A stretch of DNA of 64,000 nt, taken from contig JAUIBT010000002.1 in NCBI GenBank assembly GCA_030428255.1, positions 62,001-126,000 of the forward strand, in the 5' to 3' direction. Every line of letters begins with the position of its first letter. Positions within the stretch are counted from its first letter, which is position 1. A program made the translations under genes and the position numbers. The notes under the pieces are model-generated. The model was not told where the DNA came from. It worked only from the letters and a program-made list of their open reading frames with translations, and ran no database searches. This DNA is from Alphaproteobacteria bacterium. Its GTDB lineage: Bacteria > Pseudomonadota > Alphaproteobacteria > UBA7985 > JAUIBT01. Below are positions 1-7,766 of the stretch, one piece after another.

Positions 1-196
1 AGCGACTGGTGCTTTAAGGTGGTCAGATAGCAGGCAAGCCATTGCAAATTGGCCAAGCTATCTGAATTGCTGCAGTATTCAAACACGCGGGCGATCCAAA
101 ATTGGAGCTTATGTATGGGGAACACCTCGCCGGGCGTTGGTATTCCAAAACGGTCGCCCGGCCCGCCTTGAGCGGCGAACCGGGATACCTTCGACT
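1..196. other. Intergenic 3' flank of binding-protein gene with inverted repeat
   Basis: I see no gene here. A perfect 8-bp inverted repeat (GCCGGGCG at 129-136, CGCCCGGC at 155-162) lies just past the stop of the minus-strand binding protein. No T-run follows it on that strand. It may be an mRNA-stabilising or attenuating hairpin between the binding-protein gene and any permease genes beyond the window edge. That role is inference. Confidence 0.4.
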
Positions 197-922
197 TTAG
201 TAACCGACGTGGCCTGGGAACCACTTTTCGAGCATAGCGTTCAACGTACCGTCAGACTTCATAGTCGAAATGGCCGCGTTCAACTTGTCCTTCAGCTCGG
301 TGTCGCTCTCGCGAACGCCGATACCGATGCCGCCGCCGATGAATACATAGTCACCGACCATCACCAGCTCACCGCCAGATTCTTCAATCAGCGGATCCAA
401 GTAGGCCTTGTCTGCAAGCACAGAGTCCGCCTCGCCTGACCGAACAGCCGCAACCGTCTCATCCGGGTTAGCGAACTCCACAAGGGTCATGCCCTCTGCG
501 GCAGCGACATAGCCGGCTTGGATTGTGTTGGTTTGGGCAGAGATCGTCTCGCCCGGGCCGTCCGCGCCCGCTAACGCCACATAGATCGATGGATCAGCAG
601 GCATGTATTCTTGGGTAAAATCAATGACTTCATCGCGCTCGTCGGTAATCGACATACCCGCGATAATGACGTCATAGTTGCCGGACACCAAGTTCGGGAT
701 GATCGAATCCCAGTCGTTGGTCACCCAAGTACAGTCCAGCTCAGCCAGCTCGCACAAGCGGTCGCCCACGTCACGCTCAAAGCCGTCAACTTCACCGGCA
801 TCGTTGATGAAGTTGTACGGAGGGTAGGCACCCTCTGTTCCCAAACGGACCGAATGGCCAGCGCCAAAGGCTGCACTGGTCGCCAGGACGGACACCAGGG
901 CTGCAGTCACAAACGTCTTCAT
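197..922 (-). CDS. Polar amino-acid ABC transporter, periplasmic substrate-binding protein
   Basis: This is a 241-residue exported solute receptor of the lysine/arginine/ornithine/histidine-binding type (SBP_bac_3 fold). Residues 1-20 form a signal peptide ending near SAAFGA. The mature protein opens with the family start TEGAYPPYNF, then has DGFERDVGDRLCE and a nearby second Cys (LDC), which suggests the disulfide seen in LAO-type receptors. The WDSIIPNL and ITDERDEVIDFT blocks are also typical. Start choice is supported by AAGGAAG about eight bases upstream. It follows the ATPase gene by 35 bp in the same direction. No permease is present in the window, so they presumably lie beyond position 1. 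Basic amino acids are the likely ligand, but specificity cannot be read. Confidence 0.9.
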   Translation of the reverse strand: MKTFVTAALVSVLATSAAFGAGHSVRLGTEGAYPPYNFINDAGEVDGFERDVGDRLCELAELDCTWVTNDWDSIIPNLVSGNYDVIIAGMSITDERDEVIDFTQEYMPADPSIYVALAGADGPGETISAQTNTIQAGYVAAAEGMTLVEFANPDETVAAVRSGEADSVLADKAYLDPLIEESGGELVMVGDYVFIGGGIGIGVRESDTELKDKLNAAISTMKSDGTLNAMLEKWFPGHVGY

Positions 923-957
923 GTCATGCTTCCTTTTCTGTTCTTATCTTGTCGTGT

Positions 958-1785
958 TTATACAGCTACGGAGGTCGACAAGAGGAACTGTCGTAGCCGA
1001 TCTGATTTCGGGTTGCCAAAGACCTCGGAGGGTACGCCTTCTTCTTCGATCAGGCCTTTGTGCAAGAACACCACATGTCCTGCAACATCGCGCGCCAGGC
1101 TCATATCGTGCGTGACAATGATCATGGTGCGGCCTTCGGCGGCCAGGTCTTTGATCACTTTGATCACCTCTTGCTCCAGCTCTGGGTCCAGAGCCGAGGT
1201 CGGTTCATCAAACAACATGGCATCCGGCTCCATGGCCAGTGCGCGCGCGATTGCGGCGCGTTGCTGCTGACCGCCCGAGAGCTGCGATGGATAGACCTCG
1301 CACTTATCGCCAATACCAACCTTCTCCAACAGCGCACGGCCCTTGGCCTCCGCCGCTCCCCGCTCCTCACCCAAAACCGTGATCGGCGCTTCGATCACAT
1401 TTTGTAGAACGCTCATGTGGGACCAAAGATTGAACTGCTGGAAGACCATCGACAGGTGGGTGCGGATACCGCGAACTTGCTCTTCAGACGCGGGCACGCG
1501 TTGGCCTCGCTTTTGCTTCCACTCGATTGGGTCGCCCTTGAAGATAATGTCGCCCTGCTGTGCGGTCTCGAGCAGGTTGGCGCAGCGCAGAAGGGTCGAT
1601 TTCCCCGAGCCCGAGGAGCCAATCAGCGCGATCACCTCACCCGCACGCGCCGCGATCGAGACGCCTTTCAAGACTTCTAGATCGCCGAAATACTTATGAA
1701 TGTCGCGCAGTTCCAAGACCGGTTGAGTGTCTGCCGTCATCGCGCTGTCTGTTCCTGCCTGCTGGACCGAGCCTCGTTGTACCAT
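958..1785 (-). CDS. Polar amino-acid ABC transporter ATP-binding protein (HisP/GlnQ type)
   Basis: This is the cytoplasmic ATPase of an amino-acid importer. The Walker A motif is GSSGSGKST, the Q-loop region has VFQQFNLWSHMSVLQN, the signature is LSGGQQQRAAIARAL, and Walker B is MLFDEPTSALDPE, followed by the H-loop in IIVTHDM. The FNLW and MTVL-like block is characteristic of the PAO importer family. Two starts are possible: 1785, with GAGG close upstream, and 1740 (MTADTQP), which lies nearer the conserved core. The first gives a 15-residue extension. The gene is followed by the binding-protein gene. A 16-bp palindrome lies about 30 bp upstream. Confidence 0.92.
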   Translation of the reverse strand: MVQRGSVQQAGTDSAMTADTQPVLELRDIHKYFGDLEVLKGVSIAARAGEVIALIGSSGSGKSTLLRCANLLETAQQGDIIFKGDPIEWKQKRGQRVPASEEQVRGIRTHLSMVFQQFNLWSHMSVLQNVIEAPITVLGEERGAAEAKGRALLEKVGIGDKCEVYPSQLSGGQQQRAAIARALAMEPDAMLFDEPTSALDPELEQEVIKVIKDLAAEGRTMIIVTHDMSLARDVAGHVVFLHKGLIEEEGVPSEVFGNPKSDRLRQFLLSTSVAV

Positions 1786-1811
1786 GGCCTCTGATCGTTT
1801 GTTTATTTTTT

Positions 1812-1827
1812 TAAGAAAGGTTTCTTA
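1812..1827. promoter_or_regulatory. Perfect palindrome upstream of the amino-acid ABC operon
   Basis: TAAGAAA-GG-TTTCTTA is a perfect 7-bp inverted repeat with a 2-bp centre. It sits between the glyS terminator and the ATPase start, in an AT-richer stretch. Its position fits an operator for the transporter operon. The binding protein for it is unknown. Confidence 0.4.
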
Positions 1828-1880
1828 GCCTCGATAGTAATAATCTGTCTTTCCAGAAAGTCGAGCAGAATCGACACCGC

Positions 1881-1915
1881 AAAAAAAGAGCGCTGCCCCG
1901 GTTGGGACAACGCTC
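1881..1915 (-). terminator. Rho-independent terminator of glyQS
   Basis: Read on the minus strand, a 12-bp stem with two mismatches (1904-1915 with 1888-1899, loop 1900-1903) is followed by seven T residues (1887 to 1881). It lies 25 bp past the glyS stop codon. Confidence 0.85.
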
Positions 1916-1939
1916 ATTGTCTTGTTTTATTTCAGCATT

Positions 1940-3982
1940 TTACCCCTGAAGAGCAGCAAAATCAGCCACCTGATCCATCGACTGAACCAAGCGCGCCAGC
2001 AAGGCCAGACGATTGGCCCGCAGCTCGGCTTGTTCGGTATTGACCACCACGTGCTCAAAGAAGGCATCCAAGGGATCGCGCAAGCCAGCAAGCTGCTCCA
2101 TCGCCGCCTCAAAGGCTTCAGCCTCCAAGGCTGTCGTCAAAGGCGCCTCGATCGCTTCCAGCGCTGCGAAGAGGTCGCGCTCCTCGCTCAGCGCCAGGCG
2201 GTCGCTGGTTGCAGAGCTTGCATCGGCAGGCGCGCCGTCCTTTTTCTCTTCCGCGCGTAAGATGTTGGCCGCCCGCTTGTATGCCGCCAGCAGGTCGCCG
2301 CCCAAATCAGTGCTGCGGAAGGCCTCAAGCGCTGCGACGCGTGCCACCAGGCGGGTCAGATCGCCCTCTGGCTCACGCGCCAAGCCTGCGTCGATGCTGT
2401 CGTGGCGATAGCCTTGATCGCGCAATGTTACCTTCAGGCGGTCGGCAAAAAAGCCCATCAAATCAGCGCTTTGTTCCGGTACCATGGTGTCAAACAGCTC
2501 AGTCAGCTTGAGACGCAGCTTGTTTTCCAAGATCAAGCGGATGGCCCCCAGCGCTGCGCGGCGCAGGGCATAGGGATCTTTCGATCCGGTCGGCTTTTCG
2601 TCGATCTTCCAGAAATTGGCCAAGATCCACAGCTTATCCGCCAGCGCCACCGCTACCGAGGCGGGCGCGGTCGGGCAGCGATCCGATGGCCCCAAGGGCG
2701 AATAGTGCTCGGCAATCGCCAGCGCCACCGCATCGCTCTCGCCGTCGTTTTGGGCATAGTACTGGCCCATCAGGCCTTGCAGCTCAGGGAACTCGCCCAC
2801 CATGTCAGTCACCAGGTCGGCTTTGGCCAGGTGTGCCGCGCGCCTCGCCTGGCTGGCATCGCAACCCGGGACAATCGCCGCCAATTCACCGGCCAGCGCT
2901 TCGACCTCGCTGGTCTTTTCCAACAAAGAGCCGATCTTGGCGTGGAACACGATATCGGCCAGTCGCGGCAAGCGCTGCTCCAGCGACTTGCGCTTATCCT
3001 GCTCCCAGAAGAAGCGAGCATCGCTGAGGCGCGCATTCAACACACGCTCGTTGCCGTGGCGGATCGCAGCGCCCTGATCCTTGGTCTCGATATTGGCCAT
3101 GGTAATAAAGGCGTTGGCCAAGCTGCCGTCGCTTTGACGCAGCGCGAAATACTTCTGGTGCTCTTTCATCGACAAGATGAGGCATTCGGCGGGGACTTGC
3201 AGGAAATCTTGGTCAAAGCGACCCAGTACCGGCACCGGCCATTCGACCAGATTGGTGACCTCTTCTAGCAAGCCCGCGTCCTCGATCATCGACAGGCCAG
3301 CGGCTTGCGCCACCTCTGCTGCGCCCGCTGCCACTTTGGCCTTGCGCGCCTCGGGGTCCAAAATGACGTAGCGTTGGGCCAGGCCCTCGACATAGGCCTG
3401 CCAGGTGGTTGCGCTGAAGGGCTCGGGTGCCATGAAGCGATGGCCGCGCGTGGTGTCGCCGAAGGCCAAGCCCTCATAGCTGCCATCCAGTGCTTGCCCG
3501 TCGTAGACCGCCAAAATCGAGTGCAAAGGCCGCACCCAGCGGTGGGTATTGCGCGCCCAGCGCATCGATTTGGGCCAGACCAGCTTGCCCAGCGCGCTTG
3601 CGATCAAGCCGGGCAGCAAGCTGCGGGTCTCCTGCCCCGGTTTTTCAATCACCGCGACATAGACCAGCCCTTTGGCGGTCTCTTGTTGTTCGGCCTGCTC
3701 GATTCTGTCCAGCCCCGCGCCACGCAAGAAACCGGCCAGCGCCTTTTCTGGCGCGCCGACCTTGGGGCCCTTGCGCTCTTCGCGCTGGTCTTCGGTCTTG
3801 GCGGGCAAGCCGCTGATGTGCAGCGCCAAGCGACGCGGCGTCCATGCCACTTCGGCAGCCTCATGGGCCAGCCCAACTTCGGCAAAGCCCGCCAGCAGCA
3901 GGTCTTTCAAGTCGCCCGCGGCCTTGCGTTGCATGCGCGCGGGAATTTCTTCGCTGAAGATTTCTAAGATCAAATCTGACAT
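1940..3982 (-). CDS. glyS: Glycyl-tRNA synthetase beta subunit
   Basis: This is the beta chain of the bacterial alpha2-beta2 glycine-tRNA ligase, which charges tRNA-Gly in the cytoplasm. At 680 residues it has the usual family length. The N terminus LILEIFSEEIPARMQ is the family signature. The RWVRPLHSI, FGDTTRGHRF and MKEHQKYFAL blocks and the SKDPYALRRAALG segment are also present. The C-terminal part is the anticodon-binding region (DALR-like). Only 3 bp separate it from the upstream glyQ, so the subunits are co-transcribed and probably translationally coupled. A strong terminator follows. Confidence 0.97.
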   Translation of the reverse strand: MSDLILEIFSEEIPARMQRKAAGDLKDLLLAGFAEVGLAHEAAEVAWTPRRLALHISGLPAKTEDQREERKGPKVGAPEKALAGFLRGAGLDRIEQAEQQETAKGLVYVAVIEKPGQETRSLLPGLIASALGKLVWPKSMRWARNTHRWVRPLHSILAVYDGQALDGSYEGLAFGDTTRGHRFMAPEPFSATTWQAYVEGLAQRYVILDPEARKAKVAAGAAEVAQAAGLSMIEDAGLLEEVTNLVEWPVPVLGRFDQDFLQVPAECLILSMKEHQKYFALRQSDGSLANAFITMANIETKDQGAAIRHGNERVLNARLSDARFFWEQDKRKSLEQRLPRLADIVFHAKIGSLLEKTSEVEALAGELAAIVPGCDASQARRAAHLAKADLVTDMVGEFPELQGLMGQYYAQNDGESDAVALAIAEHYSPLGPSDRCPTAPASVAVALADKLWILANFWKIDEKPTGSKDPYALRRAALGAIRLILENKLRLKLTELFDTMVPEQSADLMGFFADRLKVTLRDQGYRHDSIDAGLAREPEGDLTRLVARVAALEAFRSTDLGGDLLAAYKRAANILRAEEKKDGAPADASSATSDRLALSEERDLFAALEAIEAPLTTALEAEAFEAAMEQLAGLRDPLDAFFEHVVVNTEQAELRANRLALLARLVQSMDQVADFAALQG

Positions 3983-3985
3983 GGC

Positions 3986-4921
3986 TTAGCCCTCCACCTG
4001 ATAGGGCGCTGGCTGCTCGCCGCGCCCGCCGGGACTGGCGACCCAAGCCTCGCAGCAGGCTTTGGCCAGTGCGCGCACTCGTCCGATGTAGGCCTGGCGC
4101 TCGGTGACCGAGATCACGCCGCGCGCATCCAGCAGGTTGAAGGTGTGCGAGGCTTTCATGGTGTAGTCATAGGCTGGCAGTGGCAGCGGTTTGGGCGTGT
4201 GGCTCAACAGCTTTTCGACCATGCTTTCGGCGTGTTTGAAGGAGGCGAACAGGAAATCGGTATCCGCGTGCTCAAAATTGAATTCAGAGAATTCTTGTTC
4301 GGCCTGCTGGAAAATATCGCCGTAGCACTTGCCGCCCTGATCGGTCTCTACGCCGTCCCAGTCGAGCTGATAGACGTTCTCAATGCCTTGCACATACATG
4401 GCCAGGCGCTCCAGACCATAGGTCAGCTCGAGGCTGACCGGGTTGCAGTCGATGCCGCCGACTTGCTGGAAATAGGTAAACTGAGAGACCTCCATGCCAT
4501 CGCACCAAATCTCCCACCCCAGGCCCCAAGCGCCCAGGGTCGGGCTCTCCCAGTCATCTTCAACAAAGCGGATGTCGTGGGCCATCAGGTCAATGCCAAT
4601 CGCCTCCAGCGAGCCCAAATACATCTCTTGGCTGTTGGCGGGGCTCGGCTTCATCAACACCTGAAACTGATAATAGTGCTGCAAGCGGTTGGGGTTGGCA
4701 CCAAAGCGGCCATCGGTCGGACGGCGCGAGGGCTGCACATAGGCGGCATTCCAGACCGTATCCCCCAGCGCGCGCAAGGTGGTCGCAGGGTGAAAGGTGC
4801 CTGCCCCGACCTCAAGATCGTAGGGCTGAAGAATTACGCAGCCCTTATCGGCCCAGTAATTTTGCAAGGTCAAAATAATAGATTGAAAGCAGGTCGCCTT
4901 ATCGGCCCGTACTTTTTTCAT
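3986..4921 (-). CDS. glyQ: Glycyl-tRNA synthetase alpha subunit
   Basis: This is the catalytic alpha chain of the tetrameric glycine-tRNA ligase. Family blocks include [37 protein letters not shown]-like sequence, [10 protein letters not shown] and the conserved [11 protein letters not shown] start it at ATG 4921, because AGGA lies at normal spacing and the protein then opens with MKKVRADK. An in-frame GTG at 4942 would add seven residues but has no ribosome site. The downstream glyS begins 3 bp after the stop. Confidence 0.96.
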   Translation of the reverse strand: MKKVRADKATCFQSIILTLQNYWADKGCVILQPYDLEVGAGTFHPATTLRALGDTVWNAAYVQPSRRPTDGRFGANPNRLQHYYQFQVLMKPSPANSQEMYLGSLEAIGIDLMAHDIRFVEDDWESPTLGAWGLGWEIWCDGMEVSQFTYFQQVGGIDCNPVSLELTYGLERLAMYVQGIENVYQLDWDGVETDQGGKCYGDIFQQAEQEFSEFNFEHADTDFLFASFKHAESMVEKLLSHTPKPLPLPAYDYTMKASHTFNLLDARGVISVTERQAYIGRVRALAKACCEAWVASPGGRGEQPAPYQVEG

Positions 4922-5288
4922 GGGATGTCCTGAGAGGCTCACGGGGTCAGTGGGAAACCGCCAAGGCTGCCGGGCCGATCATCGGCTGCGCGGCGCGCCT
5001 GGCGCATCTGGGCGGGCACTCTAGAGGGCCTAAGCAGGTCGTGCAACCAGGGCTTTGAGGCAAATCCGCGCTGTTGTCCCAAGGCACGGCGCTGCATGTC
5101 CCGCACAGCTTTGAGCAGACTTGCATAGCAGCGATTTATCAGGCGGCAGAGGCGTCGCCGCAGCGCCGCGCTCGCATGACGCGCGCTCCGCACGCGCTGA
5201 TCAGGCTCAGACACCTTCGCGCGAGAGCTGTTTTAGCCCGCCATCGGGGGTCTTATCTTAATGATATAGCTCACTTTTTGGAGGTCCC
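4922..5288. other. Intergenic region, divergent glyQ and DUF4864 promoters
   Basis: About 370 bp contain no gene I can support. Reading frames here are short, arginine-rich and without family features. The region must hold the glyQ promoter (minus) and the promoter of the first DUF4864 gene (plus). The latter is probably in the AT-richer stretch around 5250-5275. Confidence 0.5.
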
Positions 5289-5795
5289 ATGCTCACCCGC
5301 TACCCATATGCCCGATTGGCAACCTTGGCGCTCAACACTCTGGTGTTTGTCGTCTCGCTGTTTGTCGTCCAGGTGCTGGCTTTGGGTCCGCAGAGTTCTG
5401 GGGCTCTGGCCCAACCGGTCAATACGCCGACGCAAATCGAGCCCGCCCAGCGCGGGCTTGCGCCCGAGGCGGTGATCGAAGCTCAATTGGCCGCGATGGC
5501 GACAGCAAACTGGCAGCAGGCCTTTGACTATGCCGCGCCCGCCGTTCAAGGCAAACTCGGCAGCTCTCAGGCCTTTGCCACCATGGTCGAAACGGGCTTT
5601 GCCTATATGATCGCACCCGCCCATACCCAGCTCACGCGCCTTGGACAGCACAAGTCTGATGTCTTAATTGAGGCGATTTTCATCGCGCGCAGTCGCAGCG
5701 TTCACCGCGTTTTGTATCATCTGGTGCAGGACGCCGAAACAGGCTGGCGTATTGCCGGGGTGTTTGTTGGCCGCACCGATGAACTGGCAACCTGA
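5289..5795 (+). CDS. Exported DUF4864-family protein, copy 1
   Basis: This is a 168-residue protein. An N-terminal hydrophobic stretch (about residues 10-32) ends near SGALAQP, consistent with a signal peptide or anchor. The remainder matches the DUF4864 pattern: VIEAQLAAM...A in a helix, AAPAVQGKLGSSQAFATMV, a central strand region and a terminal GWRIAGVF. The fold resembles small NTF2-like or cystatin-like domains. Molecular function is unknown. TTGGAGGTCCC precedes the ATG. The next gene is a paralogue in tandem with the same ribosome-site context. Confidence 0.8.
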   Translation: MLTRYPYARLATLALNTLVFVVSLFVVQVLALGPQSSGALAQPVNTPTQIEPAQRGLAPEAVIEAQLAAMATANWQQAFDYAAPAVQGKLGSSQAFATMVETGFAYMIAPAHTQLTRLGQHKSDVLIEAIFIARSRSVHRVLYHLVQDAETGWRIAGVFVGRTDELAT

Positions 5796-5815
5796 TCCAA
5801 GCGTGTCAAGTCCAC

Positions 5816-5845
5816 CACTTTCGGGCCCGCCACTATAGGGCCCGC
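5816..5845. repeat. 15-bp tandem repeat, 2 copies
   Basis: CACTTTCGGGCCCGC is followed by CACTATAGGGCCCGC, 13 of 15 bases identical, with the start of a third unit (CAC). It begins 20 bp after the stop of the first DUF4864 gene. Confidence 0.75.
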
Positions 5846-6009
5846 CACACAAGACCAGAAAAGCGCTCGCCCGCCGCCTTGTGGCCCCTGCGCGCTGGTA
5901 TTTTCGCATGATTGACCCGCTTGCAGGCTAACACCTTTGCGCGAGCAGGACTCCATGAGCAGCAATATTGCGCTAACTTCCATAGGGTCAACCGATCTTG
6001 GAGGCCCCT

Positions 6010-6510
6010 ATGCAATCCCGACTTTTCACCCTTGGCTTAGCGAGCCTGGCGCTGACTGGCTTGGTCATGACGCCAGCGCCGTTCGCCGGTTCCCTGTTGG
6101 CCTGGACCAGCGCTGCCCACGCCCAACAGCCTGCCGTGCCCACGCCCCCGCCCAGTGACGCGATCTTAATTGTCGATCCCGAAGAAGTCATCCGCGCCCA
6201 GCTCGCGGCCATGGCAGATGAGAATTGGGAGCAGGCTTTTGGCTACGCCACGCCGGGCGTTCAGAGCCAATTCGGCACGCCTCAGCGTTTTGCGGCCATG
6301 GTCGAGGGCGGTTTCAGCTTTATGATCGATCCAACCAGTACCCAGCTCATTCGTGTCAGCGAACAGGCATCCGGGGTTCTGATCGAAGCGATCTTTATTT
6401 CGCGCAGCCAGTCGGTCCATCGTGTGCTCTATCACCTGGAGCGTGGCGAGGCGCAAGATTGGCGCATCGCTGGCGTGTTGCCTGGCAACAGCGGTGATCT
6501 CGCCGCCTAG
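6010..6510 (+). CDS. Exported DUF4864-family protein, copy 2
   Basis: This is a tandem paralogue of the preceding gene. I start it at ATG 6010, four codons inside the longest frame, because TTGGAGGCCCCT directly precedes it, mirroring copy 1. A signal peptide (about residues 1-38) ends near SAAHAQQ. The domain repeats the same landmarks: IRAQLAAMADENWEQAF, FATPGVQ-like YATPGVQSQFG, FAAMVEGGFSFMI, VLIEAIFISRS, SVHRVLYHL and DWRIAGVLPG. Identity to copy 1 is very high in the last third and low in the signal region. Function is unknown. A 12-bp repeat array follows. Confidence 0.8.
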   Translation: MQSRLFTLGLASLALTGLVMTPAPFAGSLLAWTSAAHAQQPAVPTPPPSDAILIVDPEEVIRAQLAAMADENWEQAFGYATPGVQSQFGTPQRFAAMVEGGFSFMIDPTSTQLIRVSEQASGVLIEAIFISRSQSVHRVLYHLERGEAQDWRIAGVLPGNSGDLAA

Positions 6511-6539
6511 CGCGACCAGCACTCGGCCTCTCGATCATC

Positions 6540-6671
6540 GGGCGGACTTGCGGGCGGACCTGCGGGCAAACTTGCGGGCGGACCTGCGGGCAAACTTGCG
6601 GGCAAACTTGCGGGCGGTCTTACAGGCGGTCTTTCTGGCGGTCTTACGGGTGGTCCTATGGGCGGCTTTTG
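6540..6671. repeat. 12-bp minisatellite, 11 copies
   Basis: Eleven head-to-tail 12-bp units run from GGGCGGACTTGC through GGGCAAACTTGC variants to GGGCGGTCTTAC variants. Variation rises towards the 3' end. The array starts 30 bp after the stop of DUF4864 copy 2. One plus-strand frame reads it as RADL/RANL tetrapeptides, but I see no evidence that it is translated. Confidence 0.9.
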
Positions 6672-6744
6672 TCTCAATCATGATCTAGGCAAACCGCAGG
6701 ACAGGCGCTAAAGACAAGCACCATCTTTCACGCGCAGGTCGCCC

Positions 6745-7638
6745 ATGTCCCGTTCCTTTGCCACGCTGGTTGGCTGTTTTGCCATCGCGCTTTGGGCCTT
6801 GCTGGCCCTCTTGACCGCAGGCGCGGGCGCTGTGCCGCCCTTCCAACTAACGGCCATGACCTTTGGCCTGGCTGGTTTGGCAGGCCTGGCGCTGGCCCCG
6901 TTTCGACCTGGCTCGCTCAAGGCCTGGCGGCAGCCCTGGCCGGTCTGGGCGGTCGGCGTTGTGGGCCTGTTTGGCTATCACTTCTTCTATTTCACGGCCT
7001 TGCAAAATGCCCCTGCTGTCGAGGCCAGCTTGATCGCCTACCTTTGGCCCTTGTTGATTGTGCTGTTTTCCGCCCTACTGCCCGGCGAGCGCCTGGGGCT
7101 GCATCACATCCTTGGGACGCTGCTCGGCTTGGCCGGAGCCTTCCTGATCGTCACCAAAGGTCAGGGCTTTGCGTTCGATGCCCGCTATAGCCTGGGCTAT
7201 GCGGCAGCTTGCGTTTGCGCGCTGACTTGGTCCAGCTACTCGCTCGCCTCGCGCCGTTTTGCCAAGGTGCCCAGCGATATCATCAGCGGTTTTTGTCTGG
7301 TCTCCGCAGTCTTGGCGCTGGCTTGCCATCTGGCGCTTGAGACAAGCGCTTGGCCGCAAACCTCCCTGCAATGGGCCAGCTTGGTCGCTCTGGGCCTGGG
7401 GCCGATCGGTCTATCCTTCTTCGTCTGGGACTTTGGCGTCAAGCGCGGCGATATCCAGGTTCTGGGCGCGGCCTCCTATGCCACCCCGCTGCTGTCTACG
7501 CTGGTGCTGATCGCCAGCGGTATCGCTGAAGCCTCTTGGGCTCTGCTGGTCGCGGCGCTGTTGATCACTGTCGGGGCCATGCTGGCAGCCAAAGACCTGT
7601 TGCTGGCCAAGGCCCGCGCGCCGCAGGCAAAGGCTTAG
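6745..7638 (+). CDS. DMT-superfamily (EamA/YddG-like) exporter
   Basis: This 297-residue inner-membrane protein has about ten hydrophobic segments in two repeated EamA halves. The conserved FYFTALQNAPAVEASLIAYLWPLLIVL and the second-half GLSFFVWDFGVKRGD and LGAASYATPLLSTL are typical of the YddG-like branch, which exports aromatic or other amino acids. Substrate cannot be decided from sequence. The C terminus ends in a short basic tail. It is a single gene between the repeat array and prfC. Confidence 0.82.
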   Translation: MSRSFATLVGCFAIALWALLALLTAGAGAVPPFQLTAMTFGLAGLAGLALAPFRPGSLKAWRQPWPVWAVGVVGLFGYHFFYFTALQNAPAVEASLIAYLWPLLIVLFSALLPGERLGLHHILGTLLGLAGAFLIVTKGQGFAFDARYSLGYAAACVCALTWSSYSLASRRFAKVPSDIISGFCLVSAVLALACHLALETSAWPQTSLQWASLVALGLGPIGLSFFVWDFGVKRGDIQVLGAASYATPLLSTLVLIASGIAEASWALLVAALLITVGAMLAAKDLLLAKARAPQAKA

Positions 7639-7676
7639 GCAGAGCGGTTTGCCGGGCCCGATCAGGCAGCCGCCAT

Positions 7677-7712
7677 TTGACAAGACGCCGCTTTCCCGCC
7701 AGATAGAGCGCC
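7677..7712 (+). promoter_or_regulatory. Candidate sigma70-type promoter of prfC
   Basis: TTGACA at 7677-7682 matches the -35 consensus. An AGATAG/GATAGA element lies 17-19 bp downstream as a weak -10. It is about 55 bp upstream of the prfC start. This is based on sequence match only. Confidence 0.4.
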
Positions 7713-7766
7713 ACTGCCAAGCGCTGTCAGTCCGCGCCCGCTGCCCCTTGATCCCGGTTCCCATTT

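Noticed and set aside
6540-6671. Possible CRISPR array
   Set aside because: The units are 12 bp and contiguous, with no spacers and no cas genes nearby. It is a minisatellite.
6422-6688. 88-codon frame with RADL/RANL repeats, looking like a pentapeptide-type repeat protein
   Set aside because: It overlaps the end of the second DUF4864 gene in another frame. The repeats are tetrapeptides produced by the 12-bp DNA array, and no ribosome site or conserved domain is seen.
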